A stretch of 7,846 bases of DNA from Erysipelotrichaceae bacterium (GCA_020026035.1 JAHHRC010000061.1:1-7846), one strand, 5' to 3'. Shown: positions 1 to 5,808, counted from the stretch's first letter. Notes: a model not told the origin generated them from the sequence alone. Numbers and translations are program-made.

Positions 1-370
1 CTTGAATCTCATAATCCGCCTTATGCCCATCCTGTCCTTCTGCCTTATGCGTCTCATAATAATTAAGGCCTAAGTCTTTAAAATATTCAGGCAATGTATA
101 TTGCCAATTCAATCTGTCCGTTATGGACTCGTTTTCCCTAAATTTAAATCTTACACTAACTTGAAGCTTATCATTTGGTTCTAATTCAATTAGTTCATCA
201 ATAGGTTGGTCATTGTGACAAATAACAACTTCCATTCCCCCATCAAGAACCGTGTTCATATCCAAATATTGGACATTACTTTCTTCATTCGCCCAAATCC
301 GAATTGGACATAAAGATAAAACACATAAAACACACATTACTACCGCGAATAATCTTCGTCGTTCGATCAT
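1..370 (-). CDS. Secreted or surface protein, N-terminal part (cut by window edge)
   Basis: This open frame starts at an ATG at 368-370 and runs off the left edge, so only 123 residues are visible. A GGGGGAG ribosome site lies about 5 bases upstream (376-381), which supports the start. Residues 1-27 look like a signal peptide: IERRR, then a hydrophobic core of V, C and L residues, then a likely cleavage site after I-W-A (residue 27). The mature part is acidic. Around residues 65-98 it reads P-N-D-K-L-Q-V-S-V-R-F-K-F, then N-W-Q-Y-T-L-P-E-Y-F. This alternating pattern with a Leu-Pro-Glu turn resembles the beta-sandwich domains of Gram-positive wall-anchored adhesins and pilins. That likeness is by eye only. 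The C-terminus, where an LPXTG sorting signal might sit, is outside the window. It lies downstream of metG on the same strand but beyond metG's terminator, so it is probably its own unit. I found no convincing promoter. Confidence 0.72.
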   Translation of the reverse strand, partial: MIERRRLFAVVMCVLCVLSLCPIRIWANEESNVQYLDMNTVLDGGMEVVICHNDQPIDELIELEPNDKLQVSVRFKFRENESITDRLNWQYTLPEYFKDLGLNYYETHKAEGQDGHKADYEIQ

Positions 371-544
371 AGTTCTCCCCCTTATACTATTCAAAATGCA
401 AACAGTGTCACGATTGTATTACGCGAAAAATCATATTACAAGCACATTACATGATAAATATGCATATTTTCGAATATTCGTGACAGGGTATAACATCAAC
501 TTTACTTAACGAACTTTGATAGAAATTTAACTTAACAAAGCAAT

Positions 545-576
545 AAAAAAAGAGATAGACCAAACGCCTATCTCTT
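545..576 (-). terminator. Intrinsic terminator of metG
   Basis: A perfect 9-bp inverted repeat (AAGAGATAG at 550-558 and CTATCTCTT at 568-576) has a 9-base loop. Read on the minus strand, it runs straight into a U tract (As at 545-550). It starts 6 bases past the metG stop codon, so it should end the metG transcript and insulate the surface-protein gene downstream. Confidence 0.88.
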
Positions 577-581
577 CTACA

Positions 582-2564
582 CTATTCTACTCGTGTACCA
601 GGTTCTAAATCATTCACCTCAGCAACACCAACTTTATCAATGTCCTTACCGGCAAGAATCATACCCTCAGAAAGAACACCACGAATCTTAACTGGCTTTA
701 GGTTACATACAACAATAACCGACTTACCAATCATTTGACCAGATGTATAGGAATTCGCAATTCCCGATACAATCTGTCTTACATCCCCATCACCTAAATC
801 AATGGTTTCAACCAATAAGGAATCTGCATTTGGATGCTTCGAACAAGTAATAACCTTACCAACACGCATTTCAATCTTCTTAAAATCTTCAAACTCAATC
901 GTTGGCAAGCTTACACGTGCTTCTTTCTTCTTTTCCACACGCTTTTCAACCTTAGGAGCTTCTACTTTTTCTTCTTCCTTCGCCTTTGGTTGCATTGCTT
1001 CAACCTTTGCCATCACTTCTTTTTCATCCAAACGTTGGAATAAGATTTCTGGCTTCTCAACAACCTTTTGATCCACTTCTAATAGACCAAAGCTTGCAAC
1101 AGAATCATAATCACGCATCTTTGTATTCAAGTCATCTAAGATCTTCTCAGCAGTTGCTGGTAAGAATGGCTTCAATAATACAGCCGCAATACGAATACCT
1201 TCCAATAGGTTATAAAGCACAGTTGCAAGTCTTGTGGACATTTCAGGATCCTTCGCAAGAATCCAAGGAGTTGTTTCATCAATGTACTTATTGCAACGCT
1301 CTAATAGAGAAAGAATCTCATTGATCGCATCGGCAACACGTAGCTCGTTCATCTTTTCTTCAACACGAACAACGGTATCCATTGCCTTCTTCTTAAGATC
1401 CGCATCAAATTCCCCATCCACTTGTGGATTCGTAATGACACCATTGAAGTACTTATTCTGCATCGAAATCGTACGATTCACTAAGTTTCCTAAGTTATTT
1501 GCCAATGTCGCATTAATACGATCTACCATCAATTCATATGTCACATGTCCATCTTGTGCAAATGGCATTTCATGTAACATGATGTAACGAACTGCATCTT
1601 GTCCAAACAATTCCTTTAGATCATCGGCATAAATCACATTTCCATGTGACTTACTCATCTTATCGCCACCTGTTAGTAACCATGGATGACCAAAGATTTG
1701 CTTAGGCAATGGTAAATCCAATGCCATTAACATAATTGGCCAATAAATGGTATGGAAACGAATAATGTCCTTACCAACCAAGTGAAGATCACATGGCCAG
1801 TACTTCTCAAACATCTCATTGTTTTCACCATCTAATTGATAACCAAGACCTGTAATATAGTTTGTAAGTGCATCAATCCAAACATAAATCACATGTTCAG
1901 GATCAAAGTCTACCGGAATTCCCCACTTAAAGGATGTACGTGTTACACACAAATCCTGAAGACCAGGTCTTAAGAAGTTATTCAACATTTCATTCTTACG
2001 TGATTCTGGTTGAATGAAGTGTGGATGTTCATCAATGTACTTCATCAAACGATCCGCATAATTGGACATTCTAAAGAAGTACGCTTCTTCCTTCATCGGA
2101 TGCACATGACCCGAACATGTAGGACACGTGTTATCTTCCTTCAATTGACTCTTTGTAAAGAAGTCCTGACATTCCTTACAATACATACCCTCATAGGTAC
2201 CCTTGTAAATATCACCTTGGTCATACAATCTCTTAAAGATCTTTTGAACCTGTTCTTCATGGTACTCATCCGTTGTACGAATAAAGTAATCATACGAACA
2301 ATTCATGCAATCAAACTGATCACGAATAATCGTGGATACTTCATCACAGAATTCTTTTGGAGAAACACCCTTAGCAAGTGCCTTCTCTTCTACCTTCTGT
2401 CCATGTTCATCCGTTCCTGTTTGGAAACGAACATCGTATCCTGTTAATCTTTTGTATCTTGCAATTGCGTCTGCAAGTACTACTTCATATACATTTCCAA
2501 TATGCGGCTTACCTGAAGTATAGGCAATCGCAGTCGTAATGTAATAAGGTCCCTTATTTTCCAT
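582..2564 (-). CDS. metG: Methionyl-tRNA synthetase (MetG), long form with C-terminal tRNA-binding domain
   Basis: This 660-residue cytoplasmic enzyme charges tRNA-Met with methionine using ATP. The class I signature HIGN is at residues 21-24 and KMSKS at 302-306. A four-cysteine zinc knuckle of the connective-peptide region is visible as C129-x2-C132 and C147-x2-C150. The anticodon-binding helical domain covers about residues 345-500 and includes the N-K-Y-I-D and T-P-W segment near 425-434. A Lys/Glu-rich linker (about 520-550) leads to a C-terminal OB-fold of the EMAPII/Trbp111 type (about 556-660, with M-R-V-G-K and N-A-D-S-L). That domain helps dimerisation and tRNA binding. I chose the ATG at 2562-2564 because GGAGGT sits at 2571-2576 and the protein then begins as the family does. 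The frame stays open 32 codons further upstream, but that stretch is the T-box leader. The gene is transcribed alone from its own promoter and ends at a hairpin terminator. Its length is normal for the Bacillota form. Confidence 0.98.
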   Translation of the reverse strand: MENKGPYYITTAIAYTSGKPHIGNVYEVVLADAIARYKRLTGYDVRFQTGTDEHGQKVEEKALAKGVSPKEFCDEVSTIIRDQFDCMNCSYDYFIRTTDEYHEEQVQKIFKRLYDQGDIYKGTYEGMYCKECQDFFTKSQLKEDNTCPTCSGHVHPMKEEAYFFRMSNYADRLMKYIDEHPHFIQPESRKNEMLNNFLRPGLQDLCVTRTSFKWGIPVDFDPEHVIYVWIDALTNYITGLGYQLDGENNEMFEKYWPCDLHLVGKDIIRFHTIYWPIMLMALDLPLPKQIFGHPWLLTGGDKMSKSHGNVIYADDLKELFGQDAVRYIMLHEMPFAQDGHVTYELMVDRINATLANNLGNLVNRTISMQNKYFNGVITNPQVDGEFDADLKKKAMDTVVRVEEKMNELRVADAINEILSLLERCNKYIDETTPWILAKDPEMSTRLATVLYNLLEGIRIAAVLLKPFLPATAEKILDDLNTKMRDYDSVASFGLLEVDQKVVEKPEILFQRLDEKEVMAKVEAMQPKAKEEEKVEAPKVEKRVEKKKEARVSLPTIEFEDFKKIEMRVGKVITCSKHPNADSLLVETIDLGDGDVRQIVSGIANSYTSGQMIGKSVIVVCNLKPVKIRGVLSEGMILAGKDIDKVGVAEVNDLEPGTRVE

Positions 2565-2580
2565 ATTTCTACCTCCAACA

Positions 2581-2608
2581 AAAAGAAAAACGCCCTTGAA
2601 AGGACGCC
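2581..2608 (-). terminator. T-box attenuator (terminator/antiterminator switch)
   Basis: On the minus strand GGCGTCCTT (2600-2608) pairs with AAGGGCGTT (2589-2597), followed by a U-rich tract at 2581-2590. The pairing includes G-U pairs, and the innermost pairs must open to form a loop. The CCTT of the 5' arm (2600-2603) can instead pair with the AAGG that begins the T-box sequence (2624-2627). This gives the mutually exclusive antiterminator that tRNA binding would stabilise. Confidence 0.85.
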
Positions 2609-2809
2609 TTGCACGCGGTACCACCTTTATCTTGCCTTTATCACTATAAAGACCACTCAAACGCGTTAACGGGCATCCCGGGTCTTGCTTGTCATACTCA
2701 CAAAACCAGCTCCAAGTCCATCTTCATTTAAATTCCCCACAAGACTTTCACCAACCGTCTTTTCTCTTTGGTAGTTTCTTTAAATTACTCTTCTCTTCTT
2801 CGCTTTTAC
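2581..2809 (-). ncRNA. T-box riboswitch (leader of metG), methionine specifier
   Basis: This leader RNA senses uncharged tRNA and allows metG transcription to continue when charged tRNA-Met is scarce. The 14-base T-box sequence AAGGTGGTACCGCG is present exactly at 2614-2627 (minus strand), with the UGGN bulge that pairs with the tRNA acceptor end. In Stem I, an ATTTAAA/TTTAAAT helix (2779-2785 with 2726-2732) sits above an internal loop. One side of the loop is AGTA (2786-2789). The other is GAAG (2722-2725) followed by ATG (2719-2721) and a purine, which fits the loop-E/specifier arrangement, so the specifier codon is read as ATG. The distal loop is GGTTGGTG, closed by GAC/GTC pairs. The left end is the predicted transcription start. 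The right end is the U tract of the attenuator. Confidence 0.95.
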
Positions 2810-2815
2810 TGCCTT

Positions 2816-2844
2816 ATTATAGCCAAATCAAACACATATTGCAA
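2816..2844 (-). promoter_or_regulatory. SigA-type promoter of metG
   Basis: On the minus strand a TTGCAA -35 box (2839-2844) is separated by exactly 17 bases from a consensus TATAAT -10 box (2816-2821). Transcription should begin near 2809, giving a leader of about 245 nt. That is the usual length for a T-box leader and independently supports the call. Confidence 0.85.
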
Positions 2845-2870
2845 AACCTTTTGACCACCATCAAAAAAGG
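2843..2870 (-). terminator. Likely terminator of the Memo-AMMECR1/trmR operon
   Basis: On the minus strand CCTTTTTTGA (2861-2870) pairs with TCAAAAGG (2847-2854), leaving two bulged Us and a TGGTGG loop. A short run of four Us follows (2843-2846). It lies about 20 bases past the trmR stop. The stem is AU-rich and the U tract short, so termination may be partial. Its 3' end overlaps the -35 box of the metG promoter. Confidence 0.55.
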
Positions 2871-2889
2871 CCACTTTCAACAAATGACC

Positions 2890-3495
2890 TTAAATCGGTA
2901 ACGATGTACCTTTGTAAACCGCAACGGCAACACCATCGCCCACTTCTTTATAAAACGTCGTATCAAAACGTTCATCTTCCTGAATCCAATCACGAATAAT
3001 CCGAATCTTCGCAACCATTTGTCGTGTCGAACGATTGCTTGTAATCGATGGATCATCGACAATCCCATGGAAGTTCAAATTATCAAACACAAACACCGAA
3101 CCCTTCTTTGCATATTGTAAGTAATGCTCGGTATATCTTCGATACTGTGACTTCGCCGCATCAATGAAAAACAAATCATAGGTACCCGTTCCTTCAAACT
3201 CTACCGCATCAATCAAATGCACATGAATCCGATCACGTAACCCTTCTTGTTCAATATTCACTAACGCCTGTTCATACATCTCTTCATTAATCTCACAGGT
3301 ATCAATCTCAATATCTCTACGAATCTTTGCCATATTAATCGCCGAATAGCCAACAGCTGTACCCGCTTCTAAAATCCGTTTAATGTTTGTATGCGTTTGA
3401 ATATAGTCCATTAAAAACTCTAGACCACCATCCATCATAATTGGGACATTGTTTTTACGTGCTTCTTTTTTGATTTCTTGTAGTTTTAAATCCAT
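2890..3495 (-). CDS. trmR: TrmR/YrrM-like SAM-dependent O-methyltransferase (tRNA wobble 5-hydroxyuridine)
   Basis: This is a 201-residue class I methyltransferase of the small O-methyltransferase family (PF01596-like). The SAM-binding loop is E-A-G-T-A-V-G-Y (residues 43-50), followed by an acidic residue at the end of strand 2 (E68, in C-E-I-N) and D96. The family's metal site is visible as D112 in F-I-D-A-A-K and the D138-N139 pair in F-D-N-L. Bacterial proteins of this shape include B. subtilis TrmR (YrrM), which methylates 5-hydroxyuridine at the tRNA wobble position to 5-methoxyuridine. A relative acting on a small catechol-like molecule cannot be excluded. The ATG at 3493-3495 is supported by AAGAGG (3503-3508), 7 bases upstream. 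The gene follows the Memo-AMMECR1 gene by 30 bases with no promoter between, so the two are probably co-transcribed. Length is slightly short for the family but all motifs are intact. Confidence 0.85.
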   Translation of the reverse strand: MDLKLQEIKKEARKNNVPIMMDGGLEFLMDYIQTHTNIKRILEAGTAVGYSAINMAKIRRDIEIDTCEINEEMYEQALVNIEQEGLRDRIHVHLIDAVEFEGTGTYDLFFIDAAKSQYRRYTEHYLQYAKKGSVFVFDNLNFHGIVDDPSITSNRSTRQMVAKIRIIRDWIQEDERFDTTFYKEVGDGVAVAVYKGTSLPI

Positions 3496-3525
3496 AGAAA
3501 AACCTCTTTACAAGCACTAAGTGTA

Positions 3526-4923
3526 TCACACTTTCGAAACTTCATGACGCTTTACTTCAAAGCGTTCATACACAACATCTTCCGCCTTTGGATGAATCTT
3601 ACCCTTTGCCTTGGCAATACGAACTTGCTTCGCAACCGTATCCACCCCATCCATCTTTGGTAACAACATCCCCATTTGACCTTCACGACGCGCAATCACA
3701 CCATACTTCTTAGGATTCAATTCTTCCAACGATTCCACAACACTACGCTTTCCAATCACATCAATCACAATCTCTAAAAACGGTAACTCTTCTTTCGTTA
3801 CAGGCGCAAAGCGTAAGTCCTTACTCGCTGAGGCAATCGCATTGCGAATAATCTCTTCCGCGACACAACTTGTCTTCGCTTCAATCGAACCAATACAACC
3901 CCTTAGATTGTGGTTTTCATAAATACTCACAAAGACCCCTTGTTTACTTGTGTACATCTCTTCTGGTAAATCACGTGGTACTTCCATCGTGACTCCTTCT
4001 TCTAAGTATTGTTGTAATGCCATTCTAGCAAGCTTAATATAGGCATCTTCGTCTTTTTCAAAATAGGCAATGCGTGCCTTTTCTCGTTCGTAATACTTCT
4101 TTAAGAAACAACGACTCGGATCTTCACCTACAACGACATACCGAAATACCCCATAGCCAACCCCAAAGGTATCTTGGTACGAATAGAATGTCGTATCCAC
4201 TAAGCTACCATCCAAGCATCCAGCCATGATTTCATAGCTACGATGCCCACAAGACATCGCATTGTCAATGACACTTTCTGAATAATCAAAGAGCTCCATA
4301 AAGTTTGAATGTTTCAGGGTTTGTACAAGGTTTTGATCATACTCAACACCTTCTACCTTAAAGCCATACGGCCCTTCTAACTTCAAACAGTGAGACATAT
4401 CGCCACTTGCCACAACGACGACCTTACGATCTAATCTCTTTGCAGTTTCTTTGATATAGGTTCCAAATTCATAATGTTTCAACAACGTTTCCCCAGACAA
4501 CCCAATTCGTACTAATTCATAGTCCTTATAGAATTGATTGATAAAATACAACGGTACCATCGTCCCATGGTCTAAGAACACTTCTCGGTCATGGTCATTT
4601 CCAGCTGGGAATTCGTGTTCATGACAAAGACTTGTTAAGGCATCGGTAAATGCCTTGTCATACTTTGGCTTAAAGGACACTTCAGGAGCGCTAAACTGGC
4701 TCATAGACCCATAGGCAGAAGTTCCATCGGATATATTAAAATAATCTTTGTACATCACTGCATGTGGTGAGAGTAAAACAATCGTATCGGGCTTTACTTC
4801 CGCAATCCACTTTGCAACTTCCATACAAGATTGTACGGTTTCTTGAATCTTTAATTCTTCCCCTTCACCAATCTCTTTTAACGCAATTGGTGGATGAGGC
4901 ATTGTTACTGCACCAATAATCAT
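3526..4923 (-). CDS. AmmeMemoRadiSam system protein: fused Memo-like (LigB-type) and AMMECR1 domains
   Basis: This 465-residue protein is predicted cytoplasmic. Residues 1 to about 265 are a Memo/class III extradiol dioxygenase (LigB)-like domain. It has H10 (M-P-H-P-P), H54 (S-P-H), H119 (D-H-G-T-M-V-P-L), D175-M-S-H178 and E231. H10, H54 and E231 are placed like the two-His-one-carboxylate metal site of LigB enzymes, which is inference from spacing. Residues about 290-455 are an AMMECR1 domain with the hallmark L-R-G-C-I-G at 340-345 and the D-L-R-F-A-P-V segment near 369-375. Genes of this kind usually occur with a radical SAM enzyme as the AmmeMemoRadiSam system, whose reaction I do not know. 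No radical SAM gene is visible here. The start at 4921-4923 is chosen because AAGGAG lies 6 bases upstream and the protein then opens with the family's M-I-I-G-A-V. The frame is open 20 codons further upstream, but that region holds the -10 box. First gene of an operon with trmR. Confidence 0.93.
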   Translation of the reverse strand: MIIGAVTMPHPPIALKEIGEGEELKIQETVQSCMEVAKWIAEVKPDTIVLLSPHAVMYKDYFNISDGTSAYGSMSQFSAPEVSFKPKYDKAFTDALTSLCHEHEFPAGNDHDREVFLDHGTMVPLYFINQFYKDYELVRIGLSGETLLKHYEFGTYIKETAKRLDRKVVVVASGDMSHCLKLEGPYGFKVEGVEYDQNLVQTLKHSNFMELFDYSESVIDNAMSCGHRSYEIMAGCLDGSLVDTTFYSYQDTFGVGYGVFRYVVVGEDPSRCFLKKYYEREKARIAYFEKDEDAYIKLARMALQQYLEEGVTMEVPRDLPEEMYTSKQGVFVSIYENHNLRGCIGSIEAKTSCVAEEIIRNAIASASKDLRFAPVTKEELPFLEIVIDVIGKRSVVESLEELNPKKYGVIARREGQMGMLLPKMDGVDTVAKQVRIAKAKGKIHPKAEDVVYERFEVKRHEVSKV

Positions 4924-4944
4924 AGTAATCTCCTTATCTCCACT

Positions 4945-4973
4945 ATTATACCGTAAGGTACACAATTTCTGAA
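4945..4973 (-). promoter_or_regulatory. Promoter of the Memo-AMMECR1/trmR operon
   Basis: On the minus strand a perfect TATAAT (4945-4950) has a TTCAGA -35-like box (4968-4973, 4 of 6 matches) at 17-base spacing. The start site would fall near 4938, giving a 15-nt leader that just contains the AAGGAG ribosome site. Confidence 0.7.
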
Positions 4974-4974
4974 T

Positions 4975-5003
4975 GTGAACCACTTATCAACCATACCTAT
5001 ATT
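4975..5003 (+). promoter_or_regulatory. Possible promoter of the DUF4234 gene
   Basis: TATATT at 4998-5003 could act as a -10 box with a poor -35 near 4975-4980. It would give a leader of about 22 nt that includes GGAG at 5021-5024. An alternative pair, TTATCA (4984-4989) and TAAAAT (5007-5012) with 17-base spacing, has better boxes. It would start transcription at about 5019, too close to the ribosome site. In either case this promoter is interleaved back to back with the divergent one. Confidence 0.35.
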
Positions 5004-5031
5004 TGTTAAAATAATGAAAAGGAGATTTCTC

Positions 5032-5379
5032 ATGAAAAAAGATATTACCAAATGCGTCATTCTTTCCATTCTTACTTGTGGAATTTATTTATTCGTCTGG
5101 ATGGCAGACATGCAAAACGACATGGTGGCTTTGGATGGTGATCGTACCAACCCAACTGGTGGAACTGTTGTTTTATTAACCATCGTAACTTGTGGACTAT
5201 ACGGCATCTATTGGTCCTACCAAATTGCCCGTCGTATTGATCAATACAGCTACTATGATAACGCTGGCCATGCTAGTGATACTGCCGTTGTTTCCTTATT
5301 CCTATGGATCTTTGGACTACCTGTTGTCGCAATGGCAATTAACCAAAGTCATTTAAACGATTGTTACAACCGTTATTAA
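5032..5379 (+). CDS. Small DUF4234-type membrane protein
   Basis: This 115-residue protein has three likely membrane segments (about residues 8-26, 44-62 and 84-103). The first two carry matching motifs: I-L-T-C-G-I-Y-x3-W at 13-23 and I-V-T-C-G-L-Y-x3-W at 51-61. This is the pattern typical of DUF4234 proteins and looks like an internal duplication. Between them is a polar loop with D-G-D-R-T-N. The function of the family is not known to me. I chose the ATG at 5032, which has AAGGAG ending 7 bases upstream, over the upstream ATG at 4975. The latter would add 19 polar residues and lacks a ribosome site. The gene is divergent from the Memo-AMMECR1 operon and lies 49 bases before the metal-sensor gene on the same strand. 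It may be co-transcribed with that gene, but there is a separate promoter in the gap. Confidence 0.85.
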   Translation: MKKDITKCVILSILTCGIYLFVWMADMQNDMVALDGDRTNPTGGTVVLLTIVTCGLYGIYWSYQIARRIDQYSYYDNAGHASDTAVVSLFLWIFGLPVVAMAINQSHLNDCYNRY

Positions 5380-5395
5380 TAACATTTCGCTATGA

Positions 5396-5413
5396 TATAG
5401 GCTTTTTACCTAT
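5396..5413 (+). repeat. Inverted repeat in the csoR promoter, possible operator
   Basis: ATAGG (5397-5401) and CCTAT (5409-5413) form a 5-bp dyad around a 7-base CTTTTTA centre. It lies in the spacer just upstream of the extended -10 box of the metal-sensor gene. The position suits a repressor site for autoregulation, or a weak hairpin ending the DUF4234 transcript. No U tract follows, so I favour the operator reading. It lacks the G/C tract common in CsoR-family operators. Confidence 0.3.
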
Positions 5414-5421
5414 GCTATAAT
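5413..5421 (+). promoter_or_regulatory. Extended -10 promoter of the csoR-like gene
   Basis: TGCTATAAT is a perfect extended -10 element (TG at 5413-5414, TATAAT at 5416-5421). No good -35 box is present at 17 bases, which extended -10 promoters can tolerate. The predicted start falls at about 5428-5429, on the start codon itself. Confidence 0.7.
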
Positions 5422-5428
5422 AGTGTAC

Positions 5429-5743
5429 ATGGAAAAGAAAATAACACATACACACGACGGTCATACCCATACCCACACCCATGACGCAACCCATGTCAAA
5501 AAGATTGCCAATCGTTTAGCACGATCCATCGGCCATCTTGAAGCCGTGAAGCGCATGGTTGAAAATGGTGAAGATTGCTCGGAAGTATTGATTCAATTGT
5601 CGGCTGTAAAAGCAGAAATAAACAATGCCGGAAAGGAAATTCTCAAAGAACACATCACGCATTGTATTGTCGAAGCCGTAGAAGAACATGACACAGCTGC
5701 GATTCAAGATTTAAATACAGCAATTGATCGCTTTATGAAATAA
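5429..5743 (+). CDS. csoR: CsoR/RcnR-family metal-sensing transcriptional repressor with His-rich N-terminal tail
   Basis: This 104-residue all-helical DNA-binding repressor is expected to release DNA when it binds metal. The family pattern is clear: R-L-A-R-S-I-G-H-L (residues 29-37), then M-V-E-N-G-E-D-C, Q-L-S-A-V, and E-H-I-T-H-C. The candidate ligands C50, H75 and C79 have the 25- and 4-residue spacings of the Cys-His-Cys copper(I) site of CsoR, so copper is the best guess. Unusually, residues 7-22 hold seven histidines in a T-H-T-H pattern. Such a tail could bind nickel, zinc or copper and is common in metal-handling proteins rather than in basic CsoR. The ATG at 5429 is the only start that keeps the first helix. 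There is no ribosome site upstream, and the -10 box ends 7 bases before it, so the mRNA is probably leaderless. No efflux ATPase or copper chaperone gene is nearby in the window. Confidence 0.93.
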   Translation: MEKKITHTHDGHTHTHTHDATHVKKIANRLARSIGHLEAVKRMVENGEDCSEVLIQLSAVKAEINNAGKEILKEHITHCIVEAVEEHDTAAIQDLNTAIDRFMK

Positions 5744-5780
5744 ACATGCCTAGACTCCTAAGAATCTAGACATGTTTTTT
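5744..5780 (+). terminator. Terminator after csoR, possibly shared with yfcC
   Basis: ACATG-C-CTAGA (5744-5754) pairs with TCTAG-A-CATGT (5765-5775), giving ten pairs around one mismatch. A run of six Ts follows (5775-5780). It begins right after the csoR stop codon. On the minus strand the same hairpin is about 30 bases past the yfcC stop and is followed by a poorer U run, so it could also end that convergent transcript. Confidence 0.88.
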
Positions 5781-5808
5781 ATGTCTACAAATAACGGGGG
5801 CGTATTTG

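Noticed and set aside
252..509. An 85-codon plus-strand frame across the start of the surface-protein gene.
   Set aside because: It has no ribosome site and overlaps the better-supported minus-strand gene and its upstream spacer.
802..2523. Several plus-strand open frames of 63-145 codons opposite metG.
   Set aside because: They are rich in Ser, Phe and Leu, lack ribosome sites and family likeness, and lie wholly antisense to a clear gene.
2565..2660. A 32-codon N-terminal extension of metG starting at an ATG at 2660.
   Set aside because: This stretch is the T-box sequence and attenuator. The family start with GGAGGT is at 2564.
2689..2901. A 70-codon plus-strand frame across the T-box leader.
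   Set aside because: It is antisense to the structured leader, has a low-complexity Ser/Leu/Phe composition and no start signal.
4924..4983. A 20-codon extension of the Memo-AMMECR1 gene.
   Set aside because: It includes the -10 and -35 boxes of the gene's own promoter and has no ribosome site. The protein start M-I-I-G-A-V at 4923 matches the family.
4975..5031. An earlier ATG for the DUF4234 gene.
   Set aside because: It has no ribosome site and would encode the promoter region. The ATG at 5032 has GGAG at good spacing.
5396..5413. The ATAGG/CCTAT dyad as a terminator of the DUF4234 gene.
   Set aside because: It has only five pairs and no U tract after the stem, and it abuts a strong extended -10 box.
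5423..5428. A GTG start for the csoR-like gene.
   Set aside because: It lies one base after the -10 box, upstream of the predicted transcript start, and has no ribosome site.
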